From Oscillospiraceae bacterium (GTDB taxonomy: Bacteria > Bacillota > Clostridia > Oscillospirales > Oscillospiraceae), in the NCBI GenBank assembly GCA_017522015.1, contig JAFXAW010000020.1:1-34503 (forward strand): DNA of 34,503 nucleotides, read 5' to 3'. Of this stretch, positions 7,562 through 15,578 are shown piece by piece. Under the pieces are notes generated by a model. That model did not search any database and had not been told where the DNA came from. It worked only from the letters and a program-made list of their open reading frames with translations. How positions within the stretch are numbered: the stretch's first letter is position 1; each line of letters opens with the position of its first letter. The translations under genes and the position numbers were made by a program.

Positions 7562-8359
7562 ATGCGTATTGGAAAAAACAAAAACCTTATATCGGGTGCG
7601 ATCATCGCGGGGCTGATGATTCTGCTGATTATCGTCGGGCAGTTCTGGACGCCCTATGACCCCAACGAGATCGGCATGCTGCGCGCTGCACCACCGAGCT
7701 TTCAGCATCTGCTCGGCACGGACAACTTCGGGCGGGACATCTTCTCCCGCGTGCTGACCGGCTCGGGCGCGACGCTGTTCATCGCGCTGTGCACGGTGAT
7801 CATCGGCGCTGTGTTCGGCGTGATCATCGGCGCGTTCACGGGCTATTTCGGCGGACTGGTGGACGAGGGGCTCATGCGCGTGAACGATACGCTCGCCGCG
7901 TTTCCGAGCATTTTGCTCGCGCTGGTGATTCTCAGTCTCACGGGGCCGGGAAAATACAACGTCATTTTGGCGCTCGGGCTGCTGTTCATCCCGAGCTTTG
8001 CGCGCATCGTGCGCACGGAGTTCGCCGCGCAGAAGAATCTCGATTACGTCCGCTCCGCCCGGCTCATGGGCGCGGGGCATCTTCGCGTGATGTTCGTGCA
8101 CATCCTGCCCAATGTGGGCAAAACGCTGCTGCGCGGCATCGCCATCGGCTTTAACAACGCCGTGCTCGCGGAGGCGGGCATGAGCTTTCTCGGCATCGGC
8201 GTTTCGCCCACGGAGGCGAGCCTCGGCCGCATGCTTTCGGACAGTCAGGCCTATCTGTTCTCCGTGCCGTGGATGGCGCTGGGCGCGGGCCTTGCCATCA
8301 TTTTGCTGATTCTGGGCTTTAGCCTGCTCAGTGAGGGATTGGGGGAACCGACATGCTGA
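7562..8359 (+). CDS. ABC transporter permease, DppC/OppC type
   Basis: A 265-residue permease partner of the upstream DppB-like protein. It opens with a cytoplasmic lysine-rich stretch and one membrane helix (IIAGLMILLIIVGQFW), then the extracytoplasmic motif LLGTDNFGRDIFSRVLTGSGATL that marks DppC/OppC/NikC proteins. The EAA loop reads LDYVRSARLMGAGHLRVMF, and ILPNVGKTLLRG and EAGMSFLGIGV are further family signatures. I start at ATG 7562, preceded by GGTGAGG, rather than at the upstream GTG. Its end overlaps the start of the next ATPase gene by seven bases, showing translational coupling. Confidence 0.93.
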   Translation: MRIGKNKNLISGAIIAGLMILLIIVGQFWTPYDPNEIGMLRAAPPSFQHLLGTDNFGRDIFSRVLTGSGATLFIALCTVIIGAVFGVIIGAFTGYFGGLVDEGLMRVNDTLAAFPSILLALVILSLTGPGKYNVILALGLLFIPSFARIVRTEFAAQKNLDYVRSARLMGAGHLRVMFVHILPNVGKTLLRGIAIGFNNAVLAEAGMSFLGIGVSPTEASLGRMLSDSQAYLFSVPWMALGAGLAIILLILGFSLLSEGLGEPTC

Positions 8360-9153
8360 AGGTCCGCGATCTGCACATCGCCTTTGAGGACGGCGAGGCC
8401 GTCCACGGCATTGATTTTGACATGGCGTCGGGCGACTGCCTCGGCCTTGTGGGGGAGAGCGGCAGCGGCAAAACCGTCACGGCGCTGACCATCGCGGGGC
8501 TCATCGGCCGCAACCGCGCGAAGGCCTCCGGCACGGTGGAGTTTGAGGGCAAAGAGCTGCTCAGCTGTCCGCGCGAGGAGCTTAGAAAGCTGCAGGGCGC
8601 GGAGATCAGCATGATCTTTCAGGAACCGATGACGAGCCTTGACCCCACGATGCGCGTCGGCGCGCAGGTGGAGGAGAGTCTGCTGCTGCACACAAAGCTC
8701 TCACCCGCCGAGCGCAAGGCGCGCGCGCTGGAGGTTATGGCGGCGGTGGAGCTGCCCGAGCCGGAAGTGTGCTACCGGAAGTATCCCCATCAGCTCTCCG
8801 GCGGCCAGCGGCAGCGCGCGATGATCGCCTCTGCCATCATCACGCGGCCGAAGCTTTTGATTGCCGACGAGCCGACGACGGCGCTGGATGTGACCGTCCA
8901 GGCGCAGATTCTGAAGCTGCTGCGGCGCATCAACCGCGAGAGCGGCATGGGCATCCTGTTCATCTCGCACGACCTCAACGTCGTGCGGCGGCTGTGCTCG
9001 CGCGTGGCCGTGATGCAAAACGGTCACATCGTGGAGATGGGCGACACGGCGCAGATCTATTCTTCGCCCCAGCATCCCTACACACAAAAGCTGATTGCCG
9101 CCATCCCCCGCATTGACGGACGACGGGGATTTGCGGAAGGAGATACGCCATGA
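8353..9153 (+). CDS. ABC transporter ATPase, DppD/OppD type
   Basis: A 266-residue nucleotide-binding subunit. The Walker A reads GESGSGKT (about 34-41), the Q-loop [10 protein letters not shown], the signature LSGGQRQR, Walker [13 protein letters not shown] and the switch His lies in FISHDLN. These are exact hallmarks of the Dpp/Opp/Nik group. At the end, [14 protein letters not shown] is the start of the oligopeptide/dipeptide C-terminal extension, but the protein stops soon after, so it is shorter than the ~320-residue E. coli DppD and lacks most of that extension. It overlaps the permease upstream and the second ATPase downstream (ATGA). The two ATPases form a heterodimer powering uptake. 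Confidence 0.95.
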   Translation: MLKVRDLHIAFEDGEAVHGIDFDMASGDCLGLVGESGSGKTVTALTIAGLIGRNRAKASGTVEFEGKELLSCPREELRKLQGAEISMIFQEPMTSLDPTMRVGAQVEESLLLHTKLSPAERKARALEVMAAVELPEPEVCYRKYPHQLSGGQRQRAMIASAIITRPKLLIADEPTTALDVTVQAQILKLLRRINRESGMGILFISHDLNVVRRLCSRVAVMQNGHIVEMGDTAQIYSSPQHPYTQKLIAAIPRIDGRRGFAEGDTP

Positions 9154-9890
9154 CACAGCCGATACTGGAGGTGCGCGGGCTCAGCGCGTGGTATACCACG
9201 GCGGGGCTGTTCGGAAAAAAGCGGCGCACGGACATTTTGCAGGATGTCAGCTTCACGCTGCGCGAGGGGGAAATCCTCGGCCTCGTGGGGGAGAGCGGCT
9301 GCGGAAAAAGCACGCTCAGCAAGGCCATCCTCGGCATCCATGAGGACATCTCCGGCGAGATCATCCATCACAGCAAGCGGCCGCAGATGGTGTTTCAGGA
9401 CCCCTTCGGCAGCCTCAATCCCGCGCGCAGCGTGGGCTGGATTGTGGAGGAGCCGCTGCGCATCTTCGGAAAATACGACGCGGCGGAGCGCAAGCGCCGT
9501 GTGATAGACATGCTCGAGCGGGTGGGACTCGGGGAGGAATATGCCTCCCGCCTGCCGCGGGAGCTCTCCGGCGGACAGCGCCAGCGTGTGTCCATCGCCG
9601 TGGCGCTCATCCAGCGCCCAAAGCTGCTCATCGCGGATGAGCCCGTCAGCGCGCTGGATGTGACCATTCAGGCGCAGATTCTGCAGCTTCTGCGCGAGCT
9701 GCGGGAGGATCTCGGCCTGAGCTATCTGTTCATCTCGCACGATCTGAACGTCATCTATCAGCTCTGCGACCGCGTGATGGTGATGGAAAAAGGGCGCATT
9801 GTGGAAATGGGCGACACGGCGGAGATCTATTCCGCGCCGCAGCACCCCTACACGCAAAAGCTGCTCGCCTCGCTGCGGGATGACGACTGA
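9150..9890 (+). CDS. ABC transporter ATPase, DppF/OppF type
   Basis: A 246-residue second ATPase of the importer. Walker A is GESGCGKST, the Q-loop [16 protein letters not shown], the signature [12 protein letters not shown], Walker [13 protein letters not shown] and the switch His FISHDLN. The insertion [15 protein letters not shown] before the first strand is typical of DppF/OppF. Like its partner it ends just past [11 protein letters not shown], so the C-terminal extension is minimal. The start codon overlaps the preceding stop. No terminator follows directly; instead a tandem repeat region starts within ten bases of the stop. Confidence 0.95.
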   Translation: MTQPILEVRGLSAWYTTAGLFGKKRRTDILQDVSFTLREGEILGLVGESGCGKSTLSKAILGIHEDISGEIIHHSKRPQMVFQDPFGSLNPARSVGWIVEEPLRIFGKYDAAERKRRVIDMLERVGLGEEYASRLPRELSGGQRQRVSIAVALIQRPKLLIADEPVSALDVTIQAQILQLLRELREDLGLSYLFISHDLNVIYQLCDRVMVMEKGRIVEMGDTAEIYSAPQHPYTQKLLASLRDDD

Positions 9891-9899
9891 TCCCCGGTG

Positions 9900-10140
9900 C
9901 GAAGGCGCAAAACCGCCGTATGCCTTGAAGAAGTGGGCGGATGCGGCGCAAAACCGCCGCCGTTATGGAGGAGAGCCGTCGGGTGCGGCGTAAACCGTCG
10001 CAAGACAGAAGAAAACCGCCGGAATCGGCGCAAAACCGTCGCAGGGCGGAGGAGAGCCGTCGGGTGCGGCGCGAACCGCCGCAGGACGGAGGAGAGCCGT
10101 CGGATGCGGCGAAAACCGTCGTCTGCCTTGGTGCGGAGCC
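9900..10140. repeat. Degenerate tandem repeat, ~41 bp unit, six to seven copies
   Basis: The motif GGCGcAAAACCGcCGc recurs at 9904, 9945, 9987, 10027, 10068 and 10108 (steps of 40-42 bp), with GGAGGAGAGCCGTCGGGTGC in the other half of three central copies. It fills nearly the whole gap between the importer operon and the next promoter. Unit length varies out of frame, so it is not a protein repeat. Confidence 0.75.
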
Positions 10141-10152
10141 GCCGGATGTCGG

Positions 10153-10181
10153 TTGACGCGGCGGAAGAACCGTGATATAAT
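10153..10181 (+). promoter_or_regulatory. Sigma-A promoter of the CNNM/CBS gene pair
   Basis: TTGACG (10153-10158), a 17-bp spacer, and a consensus TATAAT (10176-10181) that is also an extended -10 (TGATATAAT). Confidence 0.82.
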
Positions 10182-10230
10182 CAAAAAACATTATTATTTT
10201 TCCCGGAAAAAAGGAGTGTGCTCGTCTTAA

Positions 10231-11526
10231 ATGGACCCCGACAGTTGGCCTAAGTTACTTCTGATTCCCATCGCGATCATCATTTTGCTGTTTTGCGCTG
10301 CGTATTTTGCCGTGGCGGAAACGGCGCTTGCCTCCGTGAGCCGCATTCGCATCAAAACGCGGCTGGAGCGGGGGGACGCCCGTGCCCAGCGCACGATGTA
10401 TATTCTCGACAATTTTGACAAAGCCATCACGACCGTTCTCATCGGCACGAACGTCACGCATCTGGTTGTGGCGTCGCTTTCCACGCTGTTTGCAACGCGC
10501 CTCTGGGGTCTGAGCGCAACGGCGCTGACCACCGTTGTGACGACGATTGTGGTGTTCTTTGCCGCAGAGATGCTGCCAAAGAGCATAGGGAAGAAACACA
10601 GCGAGAAGTTCTCTCTGGCTGTGTCGGCTTCGCTGTGTTTTTTTATGAAGATTTTTTCGCCCATTTCCTTTGTGCTGACGGCCATCGGCCGCGGCGTTGC
10701 GCGGCTGACGAAGGGTGACACCGCCGTGACCGTGACAGAGGAGGAGCTTTACGACATCATTGAGAACATGACCGACGAGGGCGAGCTGGGCTCTGAGCGC
10801 GGCGAGCTTGTGCAGTCGGCCCTCATGTTCGCGGACGTGACGGCGGAGAGCGTGCTCACGCCCCGCGTCGACGTTGCCGCGCTGGATGCGGAAAGCGACT
10901 GCGAGGAAATTCTCGCGCGCATCAAGGCGTATCGCCACTCCCGCCTGCCCGTGTACCGCGGCAGCATTGACAACGTCATCGGCGTGCTGCAGATCCGCAA
11001 ATACCTCAAGGCCTATATGCGCGAGGGCGCGTCGGTCGAGCTGCTGCCCCTGCTGGACGAGCCGTATTTCATCCACCGCAGCACGAAGATTGACGAGCTT
11101 TTGCCCGAGATGAGCCGCAAAAAGCGCAACATCGCCATCGTGACGGACAGCTACGGCGGCATGCTCGGCATCGTCACGGTGGAGGACATTTTAGAGGAGC
11201 TGGTCGGCGAAATCTGGGACGAGGACGACATCGTCGTCGAGCCCTGCGTCCGCATGGCGGACGGCAGTTGCCTTCTGCAGGCGGAGCTCTCCGTAGAGGA
11301 GGCCTTCGAGCTGGTCGGCTTCGAGGATCCGGACGATGTGGATTTCGAGCATCAGATCATCGGCGAATGGACCTGTGAGCAGTTTGAACGCCTGCCCAAC
11401 GAGGGCGAGGAGTTTACATACAACGGCCTGCGCGTGAGCGTGGAGTCCAAGAAGAAAAACCGCATCGTGTCGCTGCGCTTCTATCCGCCGCTTGCCGGCG
11501 ATGAGGGAGAGGAGGCTGCGAAATGA
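10231..11526 (+). CDS. Hemolysin-family/CNNM transmembrane protein with CBS pair (CorC_HlyC)
   Basis: A 431-residue membrane protein. An N-terminal CNNM/DUF21 domain with about three to four helices (opening IPIAIIILLFCAAYFAVAE) is followed by a CBS pair (HSRLPVYRGSIDNVIGVLQI; IAIVTDSYGGMLGIVTVEDILEELVGEIWDE) and a C-terminal CorC_HlyC domain (DGSCLLQAELSVEEAFELVG). Such proteins are linked to magnesium or cobalt efflux or homeostasis; the hemolysin name is historical. The ATG at 10231 is about 14 bases from AAAAGGAG, longer than usual; the GTG nearer the site runs into a stop, so no better start exists. Its stop overlaps the next start (ATGA). Confidence 0.9.
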   Translation: MDPDSWPKLLLIPIAIIILLFCAAYFAVAETALASVSRIRIKTRLERGDARAQRTMYILDNFDKAITTVLIGTNVTHLVVASLSTLFATRLWGLSATALTTVVTTIVVFFAAEMLPKSIGKKHSEKFSLAVSASLCFFMKIFSPISFVLTAIGRGVARLTKGDTAVTVTEEELYDIIENMTDEGELGSERGELVQSALMFADVTAESVLTPRVDVAALDAESDCEEILARIKAYRHSRLPVYRGSIDNVIGVLQIRKYLKAYMREGASVELLPLLDEPYFIHRSTKIDELLPEMSRKKRNIAIVTDSYGGMLGIVTVEDILEELVGEIWDEDDIVVEPCVRMADGSCLLQAELSVEEAFELVGFEDPDDVDFEHQIIGEWTCEQFERLPNEGEEFTYNGLRVSVESKKKNRIVSLRFYPPLAGDEGEEAAK

Positions 11527-12794
11527 TTTCTCCGCTGTATTTCATCGGCATCATCGTTTGCGTTGCCTTTTCCGCTTTCTTCTCCGCTTCGGAGATGAGC
11601 TTTTCCTCGGCCAACCGCATGCGGCTGGACAGCGCCGCCGAGGACGGCAAGCGCGCCGCCGCGCTCGCGGGCAAAATCTGCGACCGCTATGACGACACCC
11701 TCTCTGCCATCCTGATCGGCAACAACCTTGTGAACATCGCCTCCTCCTCGCTGGCGACCGTCACGGCCATTTTGCTGACCGGCAGCGAGAAATATACGGC
11801 GCTTGCCACCGCCATCGTGCTGGTGCTCGTCATCATCTTCGGCGAGACCATGCCGAAAATCGTGGCGAAAAAGAACGCCAACCGCCTTGCCATGGCCTTT
11901 GCCCCGTTCATTTGGGCGCTCGCCATTGTGCTTACGCCCGTGCGCTGGGTTGTTGTGGGCCTGGTGAAGCTGCTCATCGGCAAGGATAAGCCCGCGCCGG
12001 ATCCGGACATTGACCCGGACGAGGAGGCTGTGGAGGAGCTGCAGACGATTATCGAGACCGTCGAGGACGAGGGCGTCATCGACGAGGATCGCTCCGAGCT
12101 GCTGCAGGCGGCGCTGGACTTCTCCGAAATCGCCGCGAGCGAGGCGATGACCGCGCGCGTGGACGTCGAGGCCATCGACATCGACGATGACTGGGACGAG
12201 ATCGTGCAGAGCATCGAGCAGACCTCGTATTCCCGCCTGCCCGTGTACGAGGAGAGCATTGACAACGTCATTGGCGTACTCTACCTCAACCATTTCTTCA
12301 AGGCGCGCATTGACGCCGAGCAGTTCGACCTGCGCGCGCTACTGATGCCGCCCTGCTACGTCTACAAAACCATGCGTCTGCCGGACGTGCTCAGCCATAT
12401 GCGCCGCGCCAAGCAGCATCTGGCCATCGTGACGGACGATTACGGCGGAACCGCGGGCGTGCTGTCCATGGAGGACGTGCTCGAGCAGATCGTGGGCGAC
12501 ATCTGGGACGAGACGGACGAGGTCGTGCACGAGATCACGGAAAAGGGGCCGGACACCTATGAGCTGGACGGCGACCTGCCGATTGGCGACTTCCTGGAGT
12601 TCATCGAGCGGGAGAAGCTCGACGACGAGATTGAATCCGCCACCGTCGGCGGCTGGATGATCGAGCTCTACCGCGGCTTCCCGGAGACGGGCGCAGAGAT
12701 CCGGTATGAAGATCTGCACTTCACGGTGCTGTTCGCGGACGGGCTGCGCGTGGAAAAGGTGCTGCTGCGCCTGCCGCCGAAAAAAGAGAAATAA
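11523..12794 (+). CDS. Second hemolysin-family/CNNM transmembrane protein with CBS pair
   Basis: A 423-residue paralogue of the preceding gene with the same order: CNNM membrane domain (from PLYFIGIIVCVAFSAFFSASE), CBS pair (YSRLPVYEESIDNVIGVLYL; LAIVTDDYGGTAGVLSMEDVLEQIVGDIWDE), and a CorC_HlyC C-terminus (DLPIGDFLEFIEREKL). The start overlaps the upstream stop, so both are translated from one message. A very acidic stretch (DPDIDPDEEAVEEL) links membrane and CBS domains, unlike the first copy. The pair probably arose by duplication and may act as a heteromer in divalent-cation homeostasis; this is inference from the family. Confidence 0.9.
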   Translation: MISPLYFIGIIVCVAFSAFFSASEMSFSSANRMRLDSAAEDGKRAAALAGKICDRYDDTLSAILIGNNLVNIASSSLATVTAILLTGSEKYTALATAIVLVLVIIFGETMPKIVAKKNANRLAMAFAPFIWALAIVLTPVRWVVVGLVKLLIGKDKPAPDPDIDPDEEAVEELQTIIETVEDEGVIDEDRSELLQAALDFSEIAASEAMTARVDVEAIDIDDDWDEIVQSIEQTSYSRLPVYEESIDNVIGVLYLNHFFKARIDAEQFDLRALLMPPCYVYKTMRLPDVLSHMRRAKQHLAIVTDDYGGTAGVLSMEDVLEQIVGDIWDETDEVVHEITEKGPDTYELDGDLPIGDFLEFIEREKLDDEIESATVGGWMIELYRGFPETGAEIRYEDLHFTVLFADGLRVEKVLLRLPPKKEK

Positions 12795-12814
12795 GCTGAA
12801 AAAGATAAAATAAG

Positions 12815-12854
12815 AACCGGGTGCGCTGCGGAAGAAACCGCTGCGCACCTGGTT
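12815..12854 (+). terminator. Imperfect hairpin after the CNNM pair, possible weak terminator
   Basis: AACC, GGTGCGC and GCGG pair with CCGC, GCGCACC and GGTT around an AAGAAA loop, with a few mismatches. It lacks a proper U-run (TTTGCGTTTGGGG follows) and merges into the tandem repeat. Confidence 0.4.
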
Positions 12855-13060
12855 TGCGTTTGGGGAAGGTGCGTCCGATGGAAGGTGGCTTGCGTTTGGG
12901 GAAGGTGCGTCCGATGGAAGGTGGCTTGCGTTTGGGGGAAGGTGCGTCCGATGGAAGGTGGTTTGCGTTTGGGGGAAGGTGCGTCCGGTGGGAGGTGGCC
13001 TGCGTTTGGGGGAAGGTGCGTCCGGTGGAAGGTGGCCTGCGTTTGGGGAGAAAGCGGCGA
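12854..13060. repeat. Six-copy tandem repeat, 36-37 bp unit
   Basis: Units starting TTGCGTTTGGGG or CTGCGTTTGGGG occur at 12854, 12890, 12926, 12963, 13000 and 13037, each continuing with GAAGGTGCGTCCGrTGG. Copies are nearly identical, differing mainly by one extra G and a few A/G or T/C changes. The mix of 36 and 37 bp breaks any reading frame, so it is a DNA or RNA repeat between convergent operons. Confidence 0.85.
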
Positions 13061-13132
13061 CGCGGCGCGCGTTTGGGCTTTCCCTGTGTTTGGAAACGGG
13101 ATACAAAGGCAGGCTGCGGGGTTTGGGAAAAG

Positions 13133-13170
13133 AAACAGGGTCACCCGATGGTGGGTGACCCTGTTTTTCT
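13133..13170. terminator. Bidirectional terminator between the CNNM pair and proS
   Basis: AAACAGGGTCACCC (13133-13146) pairs perfectly with 13153-13166 around GATGGT. The plus strand continues TTTTTCT, the minus strand TTTCTTTTCCC. Confidence 0.85.
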
Positions 13171-13191
13171 GTATTTATACAGTTGGGAAAA

Positions 13192-14628
13192 TCAATACGC
13201 GACGCCCCAATAGATGTCCGTTGTGGTTTCCTTGCCGCAGCAGACGCATTTGCCGACCGTGCCGCTCTGCGCAAGAGGCATGCAGCGGGAGGACATGCCG
13301 CCCTGCTCCTTCATGGCCATCTCGCAGGCGAGGTCGCCGCACCACTTGGTCTTGATGAAGCCGCCGTGCGCCTTCTGCAGGGCAACGGCCTCCTCGACCG
13401 TGGCGGCCTCATAGGTGTTCTCGTCCATGTTCTTTTTCGCGGCTTCGAACATCATGTTATGGACGATGTCCAGCTGCTCAATGACGGCGCTTTCGAGGTC
13501 TTCCATCTTGACCGTGATCTTCTCGCCGTCGTTGCGGCGCACGAGCACGCACTGGCCGGCTTCCATATCGCGCGGGCCGCACTCCACGCGCAGCGGCACG
13601 CCCTTCATCTCGTGCTGCGCGCACTTCCAGCCCATAGAGTTGTCACTGTCGTCCATCTTCACGCGCAGGCCCGCCTCGAGCAGACGGTCACGCAGCTTTG
13701 CAGCGTTTTCCAGCACGCCCTCTTTATGCTGCGCCACGGGCAGCACGATGACCTGAACGGGCGCAATTTTCGGGGGCAGGACGAGGCCGTTGTTGTCGCC
13801 ATGCGTCATGATGATCGCGCCGATCATGCGCGTGGTGGAACCCCAGGAGGTCTGGAACGGATACTGCAGCTTGTTGTCGCGCCCCGTAAAGGTGACGTCG
13901 TAGGCGCGGGAGAACTTGTCGCCAAAATAGTGCGAGGTCGCACCCTGCAGGGACTTGCGGTCCTTCATCATGCACTCAACCGTATAGGTCGCTTCCGCGC
14001 CGGCGAACTTTTCCTTCTCCGTCTTGCGGCCGCGCACGACGGGGATGGCGAGGATGTTCTCAAAGAAGTCGGCATAGCAGTTGAGCTGCTGCTCGGTTTC
14101 GGCCTGCGCCTCCTCGGCGGTTTCGTGGATGGTGTGACCCTCCTGCCACCAGAACTCGCGCGAACGCAGGAACGGCCGCGTGGTTTTTTCCCAGCGGATG
14201 ACGGAGCACCACTGGTTATAGAGCATCGGCAGCTCGCGCCAGGAATGCAGCACGCTGTGCCAATGGTCGCAGAACATGGTTTCCGACGTGGGGCGGAAAG
14301 CAAGGCGCTCCTCCAGCTGCTCGCTGCCGCCCATGGTGACCCAGGCAACCTCCGGCGCGAAGCCGTTGACCAGCTCGCCCTCTTTCTTCAGCAGGCTCTC
14401 GGGAATCAGAACCGGCATCGCCACGTTGACGTGGCCGGTCTTTTTGAACATGCCGTCCATAATGCTCTGAATGTTCTCCCAAATCGCGTAGCCATAGGGG
14501 CGCAGGATGGTGAAACCCTTGACGGAGGCATACTCCACCAGCTCCGCCTTGCGGCAGATGTCCGTATACCACTGGGCAAAATCGACCTCCATATCGGTGA
14601 TCTGCTCAACCTTCTTATCTTTGGCCAT
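13192..14628 (-). CDS. proS: Prolyl-tRNA synthetase (ProS type 3, archaeal/eukaryotic-like)
   Basis: A 478-residue class II synthetase that charges tRNA-Pro with proline. DFAQWYTDICRKAELVEY at the start, RPTSETMF and REFWWQEGHTIHET around class II motif 2, and GATSHYFGDKFSRAYDV and TSWGSTTRMIGAIIMTHGD near motif 3 identify the type 3 family. There is no INS editing domain, unlike the ~570-residue bacterial form. A C-terminal domain has the Cys pairs WCGDLAC and CVCCGK, suggesting zinc binding, and the protein ends in Tyr, as these enzymes do. The ATG at 14628 follows AAGGAG at about nine bases. It is transcribed alone from its own promoter with a structured ~110-nt leader. Confidence 0.96.
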   Translation of the reverse strand: MAKDKKVEQITDMEVDFAQWYTDICRKAELVEYASVKGFTILRPYGYAIWENIQSIMDGMFKKTGHVNVAMPVLIPESLLKKEGELVNGFAPEVAWVTMGGSEQLEERLAFRPTSETMFCDHWHSVLHSWRELPMLYNQWCSVIRWEKTTRPFLRSREFWWQEGHTIHETAEEAQAETEQQLNCYADFFENILAIPVVRGRKTEKEKFAGAEATYTVECMMKDRKSLQGATSHYFGDKFSRAYDVTFTGRDNKLQYPFQTSWGSTTRMIGAIIMTHGDNNGLVLPPKIAPVQVIVLPVAQHKEGVLENAAKLRDRLLEAGLRVKMDDSDNSMGWKCAQHEMKGVPLRVECGPRDMEAGQCVLVRRNDGEKITVKMEDLESAVIEQLDIVHNMMFEAAKKNMDENTYEAATVEEAVALQKAHGGFIKTKWCGDLACEMAMKEQGGMSSRCMPLAQSGTVGKCVCCGKETTTDIYWGVAY

Positions 14629-14740
14629 TTCTCTTCTCTCCTTAAAGACGAAGCGCGCAGCGCCCTCCGTCGGTTTTGTCTTGCTTCGTTTTGCACAGAC
14701 CCGCCGCCGCGAGGGGGCGGGACTACCTGTGTAACCTCTA
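14629..14740 (-). promoter_or_regulatory. Structured leader of proS with two hairpins
   Basis: On the minus strand the transcript would first form CACAG..CCCGCC / GGCGGG..CTGTG, then ACGAAGC paired with GCTTCGT directly before the ribosome-binding site. I found no T-box sequence (no AGGGTGGNACCGCG) and no terminator in it. Its role is unknown. Confidence 0.35.
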
Positions 14741-14741
14741 T

Positions 14742-14770
14742 ATTTTATCCGCAACGGCGCGGCTTGTCAA
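14742..14770 (-). promoter_or_regulatory. Sigma-A promoter of proS
   Basis: On the minus strand TTGACA (14770-14765), 17 bp, then TAAAAT (14747-14742). Confidence 0.8.
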
Positions 14771-15009
14771 GCACCGGCGCTCGCCGGGCGTCATAGTATG
14801 GAACAAAGCGCGGGAGAGCCCGACCCGGGGAAATTTGTGCCGCCGAAGCCGCGGAGCGGCGCGGGACGCAGCGCAGCGGCCCGGCGGAGGGAAAGCGTCT
14901 GCGACCGAGCGCGCAGGGGGGAAGACGCTGATGCCGGAGATCGGCGGGAAAGCGTTTGGACTGCGGCGGCGGGCGCAAAGCCGGTGGTCTTTGCCGCGCC
15001 TGGAATCGG
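14771..15009. other. GC-rich gap upstream of the regulatory-like protein gene
   Basis: About 240 bp, very GC-rich, with no open frame that carries a ribosome-binding site and no convincing plus-strand promoter. Nothing recognisable is seen. Confidence 0.3.
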
Positions 15010-15333
15010 ATGGGAGCGAGGACATTGCATAGCTATCAGGGCTTTTATTTTCGCCCGGCAAAGGGCGAACAGGTGCGCACGACGCTCCATCCCGCCACGG
15101 AGGTGCGCGGCGCGGTCTGCGCACGCGTTGTGGACGGGGAGGGCGCGCCCGTGCAGGATGCGCTGGCGCTGCTGTTTCGCACCGATGAGGCGGGGGAATA
15201 CCGTCTGCTCGCCGCGACCTGCACGGACAGTGCGGGCTATTTCGCCTTCGGCCCGCTTGAGCCGGATACGCTGTACTACATCAAGCTGGGCGCCGGCTCT
15301 CTGCGCATCCGGGAGATCGAGTTGGAAAACTAA
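15010..15333 (+). CDS. Small protein with a carboxypeptidase-regulatory-like (beta-sandwich) fold
   Basis: A 107-residue protein without signal peptide. The stretch TTLHPATEVRGAVCARVVDGEGAPVQDALALLF followed (after a break) by DSAGYFAFGPLEPDTLYYIKL has the pattern of CarboxypepD_reg-like domains: a first strand, V-x-D-x-x-G-x-P-V, a final G-x-F-x-F-G-x-L turn and a Y-x-I-x-L strand. The start is uncertain. ATG 15010 has no ribosome-binding site, whereas an in-frame TTG at 15025 follows GCGAGGAC closely and gives a protein starting at HSYQGFYF. Function is unknown; such domains often bind other proteins or act as appendages of larger surface proteins. It stands alone between divergent proS and the next operon. 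Confidence 0.7.
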   Translation: MGARTLHSYQGFYFRPAKGEQVRTTLHPATEVRGAVCARVVDGEGAPVQDALALLFRTDEAGEYRLLAATCTDSAGYFAFGPLEPDTLYYIKLGAGSLRIREIELEN

Positions 15334-15364
15334 GGCGCAAAGGGCCGTTTTGATGAGAGCAAAA

Positions 15365-15392
15365 AGCGCCGGATTTGATGGAATCCGGCGCT
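15365..15392 (-). terminator. Hairpin downstream of the regulatory-like gene
   Basis: AGCGCCGGATT pairs with AATCCGGCGCT around TGATGG. The U-run (CTTTTTGC) is on the minus strand, so in the plus direction it is at best a weak terminator; it may shield proS from antisense transcription. Confidence 0.5.
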
Positions 15393-15455
15393 TGAACTGC
15401 GTCCGCCATGCGGCAAAAATGATGGATTTCCGTGCAAAACTGTATGGGAATGCGC

Positions 15456-15484
15456 TTGACAAGCCATAATGTGGCCAATATAAT
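15456..15484 (+). promoter_or_regulatory. Consensus sigma-A promoter of the HAAS/DUF4097 pair
   Basis: TTGACA (15456-15461), exactly 17 bp, TATAAT (15479-15484). It is a perfect match to both hexamers, predicting strong transcription. Confidence 0.87.
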
Positions 15485-15578
15485 AACATCGGGCAAAGAT
15501 TGACATAATTCGACGGAAAGGGACACGGCGGTTCCGACGCGGACGGCCGGAGGACATCCTTTCTGAAGGAGAGATGAT

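Noticed and set aside
12339-13274. Pro/His-rich repeat protein on the minus strand across the 36-37 bp repeat
   Set aside because: Repeat units of 36 and 37 bp shift the frame, there is no start site, and half of the frame is antisense to the CNNM gene.
14629-14740. T-box riboswitch before proS
   Set aside because: The conserved T-box sequence and an antiterminator/terminator pair are absent.
13183-14796. A 537-codon plus-strand frame opposite proS
   Set aside because: It is a shadow of the proS coding frame; the minus-strand protein has every class II synthetase motif.
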